The notes: generated by a model from the sequence alone, not told the origin. A stretch of DNA of 64,000 nt from JARDZU01 sp963730285 (GCA_963730285.1 CAVSQY010000001.1:186001-250000), one strand, 5' to 3'; shown: positions 26,026-34,313, numbered from the stretch's first letter. Translations and numbers: made by a program.

Positions 26026-28433
26026 CCACCCGGGCCGATACTGCGAGACAACTGGCGCGGAAGATCGTTCGCAACGCCCGCGACAAGAACAAGTGGCGCA
26101 AAGTGGTCAAGGTGCGCCTTTGGATGCCGGTTGCCCTCCAGATTCTGCTGGTGGTGGGATTGGTCTGGTACACAAACTCGCGCTTTCCGGGTTTCGTCAA
26201 CTCGACCAACGTGTCACAAATCCTGATCCTGGCAATCCCGCTGATCGTCGCCACCTATGCCCAGACCCACGCCCTGCTCGTCGGCTTCCTCGACCTGTCG
26301 GTCGGGGCCATGATCGGTCTCGGGGTTGTCCTCGCCTCATTCATCATCGGAGCCGACGCGACCCTCTCCCAGATCCTGGTAGGGATCGCAGCGATACTCG
26401 CCTGCGGCGTGGCGCTCGGTCTGGTCAATGCCGGGCTCATCAGGGGAGTGAAGATCCCATCGATCATCGCCACCCTGGCCACGATGAGCATCCTCGACGG
26501 GATCTCGCTCACCATGCGCCCGACCGCGCAGGGAATCATCAGCGGCGACCTGATCTCGGTCCTCAAGACCAGCATCGGGCCAATCCCGGTGGCGTTCATC
26601 GTCATCGTCCTTGCCGGTGGCCTGCTCGACCTTTGGCTGCATGCCTCTGGATCTGGCCTGGCCGTGAGGGCCGTCGGCTTCGATGAGAGATCGGCCAAAC
26701 GCGGCGGCATCCGAACGAATTGGGTCAGGGTCCGTGCCCTTCTCCTGTCCGGGCTCCTCGCCGCCGTCGCCTCGTTCTTCGTCATGGCACGGTCGCCTAT
26801 CGGCAATGCCCAGATTGGCTCGACTTTCGCCCTCAACAGCATCACGGCGGCCGTCCTCGGTGGAGCCTCGCTGGCCGGTGGCCGCGCAACCTTCCTTGGA
26901 GGCACCGTGGCCAGTCTGCTTCTGGCTCTCATCCTCACCGTGCTCCCCTACCTGGGCCTGTCGCCCACCGACGGCTCGATGATCGTCGGCGGGCTCGTCC
27001 TCGTGGGCATCGCCCTGTTCCAGGTCGGGGACATCAAAGAGTTGGTGAAGAGGAACTACCGGAGGGCGCGCAGGGTGGTCCTGGGCAGCCGTCCGCCCAA
27101 GGTCGCGCCTCTGCCCGCCTTCTACCCCGAGGGGACCGACTTCAGCGTGATCCCCAGCGGGAGGAAGCTGATCAGTGGCGGCATGGTGATCACCCTCGAT
27201 CCGGCCCTCGGTGACTTCGAGCGCGGCGACGTGCTCATCCAGGGCGACAAGATCCTCACGGTCGGGCCAGTGCTCGAAGCAGGCGACGCCGAAATCATCG
27301 ACGCCACCGGGATGATCGTCATGCCCGGGTTCATCGACACCCACCGTCACATCTGGGAGGGCTTGCTCCGCAACCTCGGCACCGACATACCCCTCGAGGG
27401 CCGCACCAGCTATATCTCCTTTGTCCTGCACAAGCTGGCCCCGGCATTTAGACCAGAAGATGCCTATGTCGGGAATCTGGTGTCCGCACTTGGTGCGATC
27501 GACGCCGGCATCACCACCCTCCTCGACTGGTCCCACATCCAGGGCTCGCCCGCTCACACCGACGCGGTCATACAGGGCCTGAAAGACTCGGGCCTCCGCA
27601 GCGTCTTCGCCTACGGGTTCCCGTGGTGGGGCAAGTGGGAGGAGAGGCAACCGAGCTGGTTCGTTCGGGCGGCCACCCAGCATTTCAACACCAAAGACCA
27701 GATGCTCACCCTGGCGCTGGCCGCTCCAGGTCCGGAGTTCACCGACTTCGAGGTCAGCCGTGACCATTGGAAGCTGGCCAGGGAGACCGACGCGCGGATC
27801 ACCACCCATGTCGGAGTGGGCTCCTACGGGCTGGACGGCAAGGTGCAGGAGATGGGCGAGGCCGGACTGCTTGGGCCGGACACGACATATATCCACTGCA
27901 CCACACTCAATGACACCGAGATCCAGATGATCGTCGACACCGGTGGCACGGTCTCCCTCGCTTCCCCGGTGGAGATGATGATGGGTCATGGCATGCCACC
28001 GATACAGAAGTTCCTGAACCGCGGGCTTCGACCCAGCCTGAGTGTCGACGTCGAGACCAATGTCCCCAACGACATGTTCAACCAGATGCGATCGGTCCTT
28101 GCCCTCCAGCGGACACAGGCCGCCGCCGATGGCCGGCCACCGCTGTCAACAAGGGCAGTCCTGGAATGCTGCATCATCGAGGGGGCACGTGCCAATGGGT
28201 TGGACCACAAAGTCGGCACTCTGACGCCCGGGAAGCAAGCCGACCTGATCATGCTGCGCACCGATCGAATCAACGTGACCCCACTCAACGACCCGATCAC
28301 CGCCGTGGTGGCCGGCATGGACACCGGCAACGTGGACACCGTCATCATCGCCGGCCGGGTGATGAAGCGGGGCGGCAGACTCCTCCATGTGGACTGGTCG
28401 TCTGTGAGGCGCGCCGCCTACCGAGGCCCGTGA
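26022..28433 (+). CDS. Fusion of RbsC-like ABC permease and AtzA-like amidohydrolase
   Basis: An 803-residue single reading frame. Residues 1-345 are a complete BPD_transp_2 permease (LLVGFLDLSVGAMIGLGVVLA near 87, VKIPSIIATLATMSILDGISL near 143, LGGASLAGGRATFLGG near 286). After a basic linker with GSRPPKVAPLP, residues 381-803 are a full amidohydrolase with H-x-H at 441-443 (FIDTHRHIW), THVGVGSYG, YIHCTTL and SVDVETNVPND. Third-position GC is high straight through the linker, so the join looks real. In RbsC-type permeases the C terminus lies in the cytoplasm, so the enzyme would sit at the channel exit. The stop at 28431 comes early: deleting one C at 28421-28422 extends the protein to 28476 as AYEARDYVIEKSGYKLPKI. 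A GTG at 27147 could be an internal start for a free enzyme. Confidence 0.85.
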   Translation: MTTRADTARQLARKIVRNARDKNKWRKVVKVRLWMPVALQILLVVGLVWYTNSRFPGFVNSTNVSQILILAIPLIVATYAQTHALLVGFLDLSVGAMIGLGVVLASFIIGADATLSQILVGIAAILACGVALGLVNAGLIRGVKIPSIIATLATMSILDGISLTMRPTAQGIISGDLISVLKTSIGPIPVAFIVIVLAGGLLDLWLHASGSGLAVRAVGFDERSAKRGGIRTNWVRVRALLLSGLLAAVASFFVMARSPIGNAQIGSTFALNSITAAVLGGASLAGGRATFLGGTVASLLLALILTVLPYLGLSPTDGSMIVGGLVLVGIALFQVGDIKELVKRNYRRARRVVLGSRPPKVAPLPAFYPEGTDFSVIPSGRKLISGGMVITLDPALGDFERGDVLIQGDKILTVGPVLEAGDAEIIDATGMIVMPGFIDTHRHIWEGLLRNLGTDIPLEGRTSYISFVLHKLAPAFRPEDAYVGNLVSALGAIDAGITTLLDWSHIQGSPAHTDAVIQGLKDSGLRSVFAYGFPWWGKWEERQPSWFVRAATQHFNTKDQMLTLALAAPGPEFTDFEVSRDHWKLARETDARITTHVGVGSYGLDGKVQEMGEAGLLGPDTTYIHCTTLNDTEIQMIVDTGGTVSLASPVEMMMGHGMPPIQKFLNRGLRPSLSVDVETNVPNDMFNQMRSVLALQRTQAAADGRPPLSTRAVLECCIIEGARANGLDHKVGTLTPGKQADLIMLRTDRINVTPLNDPITAVVAGMDTGNVDTVIIAGRVMKRGGRLLHVDWSSVRRAAYRGP

Positions 28434-28553
28434 CTACGTCATCGAGAAGTCCGGCTACAAATTGCCGAAGATCTAACACACGCGAAAGTCGACCCGCGAG
28501 TCTGCCGATTGTCATCTGTGGATAACTCGATACCCTCAAGCCACACAGAAGTC

Positions 28554-29525
28554 ATGAGCAGCCGACAACTCTTTCCCCAAAACGTGATCGCCATGATCTG
28601 GGACTTCGACAAGACCCTGATCCCCGGCAACATGCAAGGCCCCCTCTTCCGACACTTCGACATCGACGAAAACGACTTCTGGGAGGAAGTGGACGGGCTT
28701 GCTGCTTTCTATCTGAATCACGGCGCCGATCGGGTGGCTCGTGACACGCTGTATCTGCATCACATCCTCACCTACGTCCGCGAAGGCCTGATGCCTGGTT
28801 TGAACAACGATCTCCTCCGTGACCTCGGATCAGAGATCGAGTTCTACCCGGGCATGCCGGATTTCCTGGAGCTGGCGCGGAAGACAATCGAGTCCGAACC
28901 CAAATTCGCCGAGCACCAGATCACGATCGAGCACTACATAGTCTCCACCGGCCTCCGACAGATGATCCTGGGATCGGTGATAGCGCCCTACCTCAGCGAC
29001 GTCTGGGCATGCGAGTTCTCCGAGTTGGTGGCCGCACCCGGATACCGGAAACACCAGGAAGTCCTCTTCGCTCCTGACCGCCAGATCCGTCAGCTGATCT
29101 ACACCATCGACAACACCACCAAGACGCGAGCGATCTTCGAGATCAACAAAGGCTCCAACCGCAACCCGGCCATCGATGTCAACTCCAAGATGGCCCGAGA
29201 AGACCGCAGGGTCCCGTTCCAGAACATGATCTACGTTGCCGACGGTCCATCAGATGTCCCTGTGTTCTCCGTCGTCGGAGCCAATGGGGGCAAGACCTAC
29301 GCGGTGTACCGGGCCGGATCACAAGTCGAGTTCGAGCAGGCAAACCGGCTCCTGGAACAGGACAGGATCGACTCATTCGGGGAAGCCGTCTATACCGAAG
29401 CCTCACAAACTGCCATGTGGCTCACGCATGCCGCCGAGCAGATCGCCCACCGGATCGTACGTGACCGGGAGGAGGCCCTCAGCGAAAGAGTCGGTCTCCC
29501 ACCCCGACACGTCGCCGACGACTGA
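28554..29525 (+). CDS. HAD-superfamily phosphatase-like protein
   Basis: A protein of about 323 residues with the HAD motifs: motif I MIWDFDKTLIPGN near residue 16, motif II YIVSTGLRQMI near 137, a lysine in the middle region (motif III), and motif IV MIYVADGPSDVPVF near 241. The DFDKT nucleophile set and DGxSD metal set point to phosphoserine-phosphatase-like phosphomonoesterases. The cap region between motifs I and II is large and helical. The ATG at 28554 (MSSRQLFPQN) is preferred over an upstream TTG at 28509. It is downstream of the catabolic operon on the same strand but separated by 77 bases, so membership in that operon is uncertain. Confidence 0.82.
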   Translation: MSSRQLFPQNVIAMIWDFDKTLIPGNMQGPLFRHFDIDENDFWEEVDGLAAFYLNHGADRVARDTLYLHHILTYVREGLMPGLNNDLLRDLGSEIEFYPGMPDFLELARKTIESEPKFAEHQITIEHYIVSTGLRQMILGSVIAPYLSDVWACEFSELVAAPGYRKHQEVLFAPDRQIRQLIYTIDNTTKTRAIFEINKGSNRNPAIDVNSKMAREDRRVPFQNMIYVADGPSDVPVFSVVGANGGKTYAVYRAGSQVEFEQANRLLEQDRIDSFGEAVYTEASQTAMWLTHAAEQIAHRIVRDREEALSERVGLPPRHVADD

Positions 29526-29661
29526 GCTCACTTCATCGGCCGCCAGTCGACGACTCGATCATGCAGGGTGGCCACGGGCCAGGGCTACCGCCCCGATGGC
29601 CGGTATCGGGTTGAGGCGCGTTTCTTGGCCCTCGTGTTACCGCTCAGCGCAAAAAGCTCAT

Positions 29662-30817
29662 TTACCGGTGGAACGTTCGCTGGTGTTCGGTGAGATGGTT
29701 GACTACGTATTTGGCATCGACTTGGACGCCGGTGATCGTTTCCGACCAGAGGGCGTGAAGGAAGTAGAGCCCAACGAAGTAGAGACCTGCTTCGTTCGGG
29801 ATGACTCCTCGCTCGTGGCGGGGGTGCCCTTCCTGATCGAAGACATCGAGGTCGATCCAGTCGAAGCCTGGTTTGTAACCGGTGCACCAGATGACGTTTG
29901 CCACGTCCAGGACAGTCCCGTCCCTTGTGACTGGCATGCCGTCGACGACGCTTTCTATTCGATCAACCCGATGAACTCCTGCCTTTTCCAGTTCCTTGGG
30001 TCGTATCCGGACTAATGGAGCGGATTGCTTCAACATCTTGGGTCGAGCCCGGCGGGCCGAATGGTGTCGACGTGTTTAGAACTTTGACGGCGGCAAATCG
30101 AACGATTCTGGTGCCGACGTGGCGGCCAAACGATGACTCAAGAGCAAATGGGATAGCTGCGGATTCTCTACCTGAGACTGTTGTGGCATGGCTCGCGGCT
30201 ACTTCGAAGGCGATGTCGGCTCCTGAGTTGCCCAAACCGACAATGAGCGCCGGCCCGTCCCGGAGTTGTGCGGGATTCTTGTACTGGCTCGAATGCATCT
30301 GAACGATGCTTGGGTCGAGATCAGGAGCAAAGACTGGAATCTTTGGTTTCTGATAGTCCGCCATCGCAACGACCACATTGTTGGCAACGTAGATCCGCTG
30401 TCCTGTCTCAACGATGAAATCGTCCCCATCACGACTGAGCCTTTCCACCCTGACACCTGAACGGATTGGAAGGGCCATGACCTTGGCGTAATCCTCCAGG
30501 AAGTCGGCCACCTCGTCCTTCCCGACGAACGCGTTCGGCGAGGCGGGGAATGACATCCCCGGAAGGCCGTTCATGCGTGCTGGTGTAAACAGGCGTAACG
30601 AATCCCAACGGCTTCGCCAAGCGTCGCCCACCCGAGTGCTCGCATCGAGAACAACGAAATCGACGTCCTTCTCCTTGAGGCCATGCCCAACGATCAGACC
30701 GGCTTGGCCACCGCCGATAACGACGGTGTCCACCCGGACGCGATCTCGATGAGATATTGCCTGCTGCGATCGCTCGACATCGATGCTCGTCTCTTTTTCT
30801 CCGGGGTGCAGTGACAA
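29662..30817 (-). pseudogene. FAD-dependent monooxygenase (CzcO-like), interrupted by a +1 frameshift
   Basis: The N-terminal part (from TTG at 30817, with TAGGAG eight bases upstream) has the FAD motif VDTVVIGGGQAGLIVGHGL, the MFO-like region LRLFTPARMNGLPGM and the NADPH motif LIVGLGNSGADIAFEVA. The C-terminal part in another frame has LVRIRPKELEKAGVHRV, LDVANVIWCTGYKPGFDWIDL and GLYFVGLYFLHALWSETITGV. Removing one base from the GGG at 30054-30056 joins them as TPFG-RRARPKMLKQSAPL, giving a normal-length enzyme of about 384 residues. Codons here are less GC-rich than in neighbours, which hints at a transferred gene. It is divergent from a PadR regulator. Confidence 0.78.
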
Positions 30818-30823
30818 AGATTA

Positions 30824-30840
30824 TACTCCTAACGCGAGTA
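30824..30840. promoter_or_regulatory. Candidate PadR operator
   Basis: TACTC and GAGTA flank a 7-base spacer, forming an inverted repeat in the 45-bp region between the divergent monooxygenase and PadR genes. The minus-strand reading also contains TATAAT at the promoter distance. Position and symmetry fit a site for the adjacent PadR regulator. Confidence 0.4.
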
Positions 30841-30862
30841 AACATATACTGGCGTTTGTAGC

Positions 30863-31558
30863 ATGTCAAGAGATACCCAATCATCCAGGCGTCTGACAAC
30901 GACTTCGTACGCGCTCTTGGCGCAACTGGCCCTCAAGCCATGGTCGACCTACGAATTGGCTGAACAGCGGGTCCGTTACTTCAGGTTCGTATGGCCGCGT
31001 GCCGAAAGCGCGATATATCGAGAAGCGAAGCGTCTTGCGAACGCTGGACTGGCCGATACCAGCACCGAGCGCACCGGGAAGCGAAAACGGACCATCTACA
31101 CGATCACCGACGACGGAATCGACGCTCTCCGCGATTGGTTGCAGACCCCGGTGTCGCCATTCGCGATGGACTTCGAGGCGATGATCCGTCTGTTCATCGC
31201 TCCACTGGGCACGACGGGACAGTTGATTTCGACGCTCGAGCAGGTACGAGCCGACGCTCAGGAGATGCTGGCATTCGGAGGAGAAGTCAAACTGGAGTTC
31301 CTCGAAGGTAGAGGAGTCCTTCAAGACCAGGCATACATCCGAGCCCTCGCCGTCGACTTCTTCATCAACTTCCTGAGAACTGTCGAATCGTGGGTGGAAC
31401 GGACCATTCAAGAGGTCCTGAAATGGGACGACATGACTCTGGAGGAAAAGAACCTACGTGGGCTCGAGATCTTCGCCTCGGTCCCGGTCCAAACTCCAGA
31501 GTCGTCATCCTCCGACACGCCCAAGGCACCGATCACGCAACACCGATCGCGCCGGTAG
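30863..31558 (+). CDS. PadR family transcriptional regulator
   Basis: A 231-residue regulator. Residues 10-95 form the PadR winged helix: TTTSYALLAQLALKPWSTYELAEQ, FVWPRAESAIYREAKRLANAGLAD and the wing TGKRKRTIYTITDDGIDALRDWLQTP. The C-terminal part (FAMDFEAMIRLFIAPLGTTGQLISTLEQVRADA) matches the helical dimerisation domain of PadR subfamily 2. The final 30 residues are Ser/Pro-rich and probably disordered. PadR proteins repress detoxification or efflux genes. The target is most likely the divergent monooxygenase. Confidence 0.9.
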   Translation: MSRDTQSSRRLTTTSYALLAQLALKPWSTYELAEQRVRYFRFVWPRAESAIYREAKRLANAGLADTSTERTGKRKRTIYTITDDGIDALRDWLQTPVSPFAMDFEAMIRLFIAPLGTTGQLISTLEQVRADAQEMLAFGGEVKLEFLEGRGVLQDQAYIRALAVDFFINFLRTVESWVERTIQEVLKWDDMTLEEKNLRGLEIFASVPVQTPESSSSDTPKAPITQHRSRR

Positions 31559-31618
31559 CCCAAGCAAGCTAGAACTCTCGGACGACGGAGCCCCCAGCAA
31601 CATGTCGGACGATGGGCG

Positions 31619-32173
31619 TCAGGCCTCCACTCGCGACATGGCCACGTCGGCACCCTGCGGCTCGGGCGTCAGACGATGGGCCAGCAGCGCAAACACCACC
31701 ACGGCAGATCCCAGATAGAGGCCGAGCACCCAGGGGTTCCCGGTGTCCGTGCCGGAGAGCATGCCGTGAAGGAGAGCCGACATGAAGAGGCCGAACGAAG
31801 CGAAGTGGATCGCTCTCCACGCCTTCTGGCCGATGAATCGCTTCACATAGAAGCTCCCGGCCACCACAACCAGGGTGTAGAAGGACATCACGCCGAGTGC
31901 CACCGCCAACGGCCTCCAATTCGAGCGGCCGGGAATCAGGATCTCGGTCCAGCTGAACGGCACATAGTCGTGAATCGAGAGCGCGATCATGTGGATCCCG
32001 GTGGAGACCAGGGCGCTGATCCCTAGCGATTCGTGAAACCAGGTGAGTGGCTTGGCTTTGACCAAACGGCCGAGCAGCTTCGAGCTGACCAGCAACCCCC
32101 AGATGACCGAAGCGCTGAGCAGACCAAAAGCAACCAGGCCCGAGCCTCGAATCAAGAGCCATTCGGCGCTCAC
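31619..32173 (-). CDS. Ferric-reductase-like transmembrane cytochrome b-type protein
   Basis: A 184-residue membrane protein with about five or six helices. Helix-borne histidines in LTWFHESLGISALVSTGIHMIALSIHDYV and WRAIHFASFGLFMSALLHGML are placed like the bis-heme ligands of ferric-reductase / MsrQ-like proteins. It should carry electrons across the membrane. The GTG start overlaps the ApbE stop (GTGA). It is the last gene of the six-gene operon. Together with the ferredoxin and ApbE it suggests a cytoplasm-to-outside electron path. Confidence 0.8.
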   Translation of the reverse strand: MSAEWLLIRGSGLVAFGLLSASVIWGLLVSSKLLGRLVKAKPLTWFHESLGISALVSTGIHMIALSIHDYVPFSWTEILIPGRSNWRPLAVALGVMSFYTLVVVAGSFYVKRFIGQKAWRAIHFASFGLFMSALLHGMLSGTDTGNPWVLGLYLGSAVVVFALLAHRLTPEPQGADVAMSRVEA

Positions 32174-33015
32174 GCCGCCACCGCGATGCCGTGTGTCGCA
32201 TACACCGAACCGTCGTGCCAGATCACCAGCGCCGAGGTGATCCAGTGCTGTGCCTCGGCCCAGGCCAGTCCGTCCTCACCATGAAGCAGGACGGCCTTCG
32301 CCCCCGCCTCGGCCTCGGCTGCGGTGTCAGCAACCACGGTTGCGCTGAGGACTGGTGAGGACACCGGCGACATGGTCCGGGGATCGATCAGATGGCTCAC
32401 TTCCCTGTCGCCCACCTTCCAGCGGCGACGAGTGACCGAGCTGGTAGCCAGGGCGGCGACACCGACGTCGATGCACGCCGCAATGTCACCCCACGGGTCC
32501 ATGACCGGGACGGTTGTCTCCCGGTGGCCAGACCTGAGATCGCCACCGGCAGACACCACCAACGCCAGGCCCGTCTCGATGGCGCGATCACAGGCCCAAC
32601 CCTTGGCAATGCCACCCAGATCGAAACGGGTCTCACGCTCACAGGTGAGGACGCCGCCATGCACGGACCAGTCCGGGTGCCCAAGACTGGTTGGGGCCTC
32701 GCCGAGATCCGTTACCTCGTCAAAGGTCCTGTCGTAACCCCACGCAGCGACCGCCCCACCCAGGCCAACGTCGATCAGCCCGTCGGTCCGGTTTCGCAGC
32801 TCATGGGCCACACTCATCACCTCGCCCAGCACCCCCTCGAGGCGAATCGCCCCTAGGGGAGAGTCGTTGAGCCGGTTGAGGGCGCTGTGAGGGCGGAATC
32901 GACTGCATTCATCCTCGACCGACTCAAACCAGTCGATCAGTTCCCGCGGATCACGATCGTCCTCGAACCAGGCCTCGATCGTGGTCCCCATGGCGTGAAA
33001 CGTCTGATACATCAT
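32170..33015 (-). CDS. apbE: ApbE family FAD:protein FMN transferase
   Basis: A 281-residue ApbE protein. Motifs include FHAMGTTIEAWF at the start, RFRPHSALNRLND near 43, GLIDVGLGGAVAAWGYD, the signature RFDLGGIAKGWACDRAI near 150 and GGDLRSG near 178; the Mg-binding C-terminal motif is VSHLIDPRTMSPV. ApbE transfers FMN from FAD to a Thr/Ser in extracytoplasmic proteins with a D-x-x-[ST]-G-A-[TS] motif. No signal peptide is seen at the chosen start, so a secreted form is not evident. The ATG at 33015 overlaps the preceding stop (ATGA). The preceding gene encodes an exported protein with a matching motif. Confidence 0.9.
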   Translation of the reverse strand: MMYQTFHAMGTTIEAWFEDDRDPRELIDWFESVEDECSRFRPHSALNRLNDSPLGAIRLEGVLGEVMSVAHELRNRTDGLIDVGLGGAVAAWGYDRTFDEVTDLGEAPTSLGHPDWSVHGGVLTCERETRFDLGGIAKGWACDRAIETGLALVVSAGGDLRSGHRETTVPVMDPWGDIAACIDVGVAALATSSVTRRRWKVGDREVSHLIDPRTMSPVSSPVLSATVVADTAAEAEAGAKAVLLHGEDGLAWAEAQHWITSALVIWHDGSVYATHGIAVAA

Positions 33016-33431
33016 GAGCCGCTGCTCGATGGTGCGGGCGCCGGGGCTGGGGCCGGGGCGGGAGCAGGCGGGGGAGGCGCAGCTTTGCTTCCCGAGCTCC
33101 CGGACCCACCACCCGACGATCCTGAAGATGACGAGGCCGATGCAGCTCTCGACGAGCCATTCGAGCTTCCACCACCGGCCTGCACGTAGACCTTCTTGAT
33201 CTCCGGTGCGGGCCTTTCCACCGGGGTGTAACGGAGAATGGTGAGGCCACTCGGGGGCGGCTGGGGCATGATCGCCTGGTTGGGCGCTTCTGTCGTGGTG
33301 GTGGCGCCGGATCCGCTGTCCTGTGCTCTGACCGGCTCGACCTTGGCCGCTACCAGGGCCGTTCCCCAAGCGAGGGCGGCGCCGGTCCAAACGATGATGC
33401 GATTCCAACGCGAGACACCGAAGCGTTTCAT
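33012..33431 (-). CDS. Small exported low-complexity protein with a flavinylation-like motif
   Basis: A 139-residue protein with a signal or anchor segment (RIIVWTGAALAWGTALVAAKV, residues 11-31), probably cleaved after VRAQ. Directly behind it is DSGSGAT at residues 38-44, an exact match to the ApbE target pattern D-x-x-[ST]-G-A-[TS]. The rest has ILRYTPVERPAPEIKKVYVQAGG, then a long Ser/Gly stretch and a tail of Ala-Pro repeats. No FMN-binding domain is recognisable. The start overlaps the previous stop (ATGA) and the stop overlaps apbE. I infer an unusual ApbE substrate; a chance match in low-complexity sequence is possible. Confidence 0.7.
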   Translation of the reverse strand: MKRFGVSRWNRIIVWTGAALAWGTALVAAKVEPVRAQDSGSGATTTTEAPNQAIMPQPPPSGLTILRYTPVERPAPEIKKVYVQAGGGSSNGSSRAASASSSSGSSGGGSGSSGSKAAPPPPAPAPAPAPAPAPSSSGS

Positions 33432-33754
33432 GGTTTCACTTTCGGCGTCTCGCTGACAGTCAGCGTGGCCCCGTAGTAGGCGAGCACCCTCGATATCTCT
33501 GGCCGTAGCTCACTCACCTGGTTGGAGCCCAAAGCCTCCAACTTGCCACTCGAGTACAGGACCTTCTGAACCGAAGGAGGGATCCCACCGACATCAGGTG
33601 CGGGGGCGACCACAACCTCCTGACGTGCAATCGTGGTCGACGACACCGCCGGGGACTCGGTGCTCGAGACTCCGTAGAGCACCGAGCCGAGTGCGATGGC
33701 ACCGATGAGCAGGACTGCGACGCCCGAGGTAGCGCCCAACGAGGAGGTACTCAA
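33428..33754 (-). CDS. Small membrane-anchored protein, unknown
   Basis: A 108-residue protein with one N-terminal hydrophobic segment (GVAVLLIGAIALGSVLYGVSS, about residues 11-31) and an exposed remainder. The remainder contains VPP/IPPSVQKVLYSSGKLEALGSNQVSELRPEISRVLAYYGATL, which looks folded and helical. A TTG start at 33754 overlaps the previous stop. No family is recognised. Its fixed place between two other exported small proteins in the ferredoxin-ApbE operon implies a role in the same extracytoplasmic redox chain. Confidence 0.6.
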   Translation of the reverse strand: MSTSSLGATSGVAVLLIGAIALGSVLYGVSSTESPAVSSTTIARQEVVVAPAPDVGGIPPSVQKVLYSSGKLEALGSNQVSELRPEISRVLAYYGATLTVSETPKVKP

Positions 33755-34311
33755 TCGCCACCCTCGCCTTCATACTCGTGCTCGGACTCGCCCTCGTGCT
33801 CGTGCTCGGACTCGTGCTCGCCCTGGTACTGGCCCTGGCCGGCGCTGTCATCACTCACTTGAGGCTGTGTGGTCGTCGCGGCCGAGTCGTCGACCGTCTG
33901 GCTCGAAGACCCGGAATTGACCACGATCGTCTGGACGATCGGGTCGGGGGCCGCCTTCCCAGGAAGGGCCATGCCCTGCTGCTCACAGACCTCTCGCAGG
34001 GCGTCCAACGCAGCCTGCTGCAGGTCGCTGATAGTCCCTTGGTTCTCGGAGTCGACCAGTGCGAGACCGGCCGGCCCACAGGCTTCGGCCAGGTCTTGGG
34101 GTGTGGCCACTCCCGTGTCGTAGACGACAGTCGTGCTCGTCGGGATGGTCTCATCCGACGCGAGGGCCACTGACGGATCCTCGGTGACTGAGGGCGGCAC
34201 AAGTGCGTAGGCCGCGAGGGCGCTGAGTGGGATCAGGAGCGTTCCCACAATCACCGATAGGGGCTTGGGCCCTTTCCTCTTAGCTGTTCTAGGCGCGTTC
34301 CTGTTTTCCAT
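33751..34311 (-). CDS. Membrane-anchored protein with Glu/His-rich tail
   Basis: A 186-residue protein starting MENRNAPRTAKRKGPKP with one transmembrane segment (LSVIVGTLLIPLSALAAYALV, about 18-38). The central domain has LAEACGPAGLALVDSENQGTISDLQQAALDALREVCEQQGMALPG with a cysteine pair. The last 23 residues are almost only Glu, His, Gly and Ser in imperfect E-H-E-x repeats, which could bind metal ions. GGAGG sits seven bases before the ATG at 34311. It lies two bases after the ferredoxin gene in the operon. Function unknown; a metal or cofactor-handling role is inference. Confidence 0.65.
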   Translation of the reverse strand: MENRNAPRTAKRKGPKPLSVIVGTLLIPLSALAAYALVPPSVTEDPSVALASDETIPTSTTVVYDTGVATPQDLAEACGPAGLALVDSENQGTISDLQQAALDALREVCEQQGMALPGKAAPDPIVQTIVVNSGSSSQTVDDSAATTTQPQVSDDSAGQGQYQGEHESEHEHEGESEHEYEGEGGD

Positions 34312-34313
34312 CT

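Noticed and set aside
27147..27150. GTGA overlap as the boundary between a separate permease and amidohydrolase
   Set aside because: The frame that would end at this TGA has poor codon bias over the linker, and a TGA near 27046 would stop it earlier. The fused frame keeps strong GC3. Kept only as an alternative in the fusion finding.
26337..27989. 550-codon minus-strand frame opposite the permease-amidohydrolase fusion
   Set aside because: It is a shadow frame. The plus strand shows complete permease and amidohydrolase motifs; the minus translation lacks any family pattern and crosses the fusion junction.
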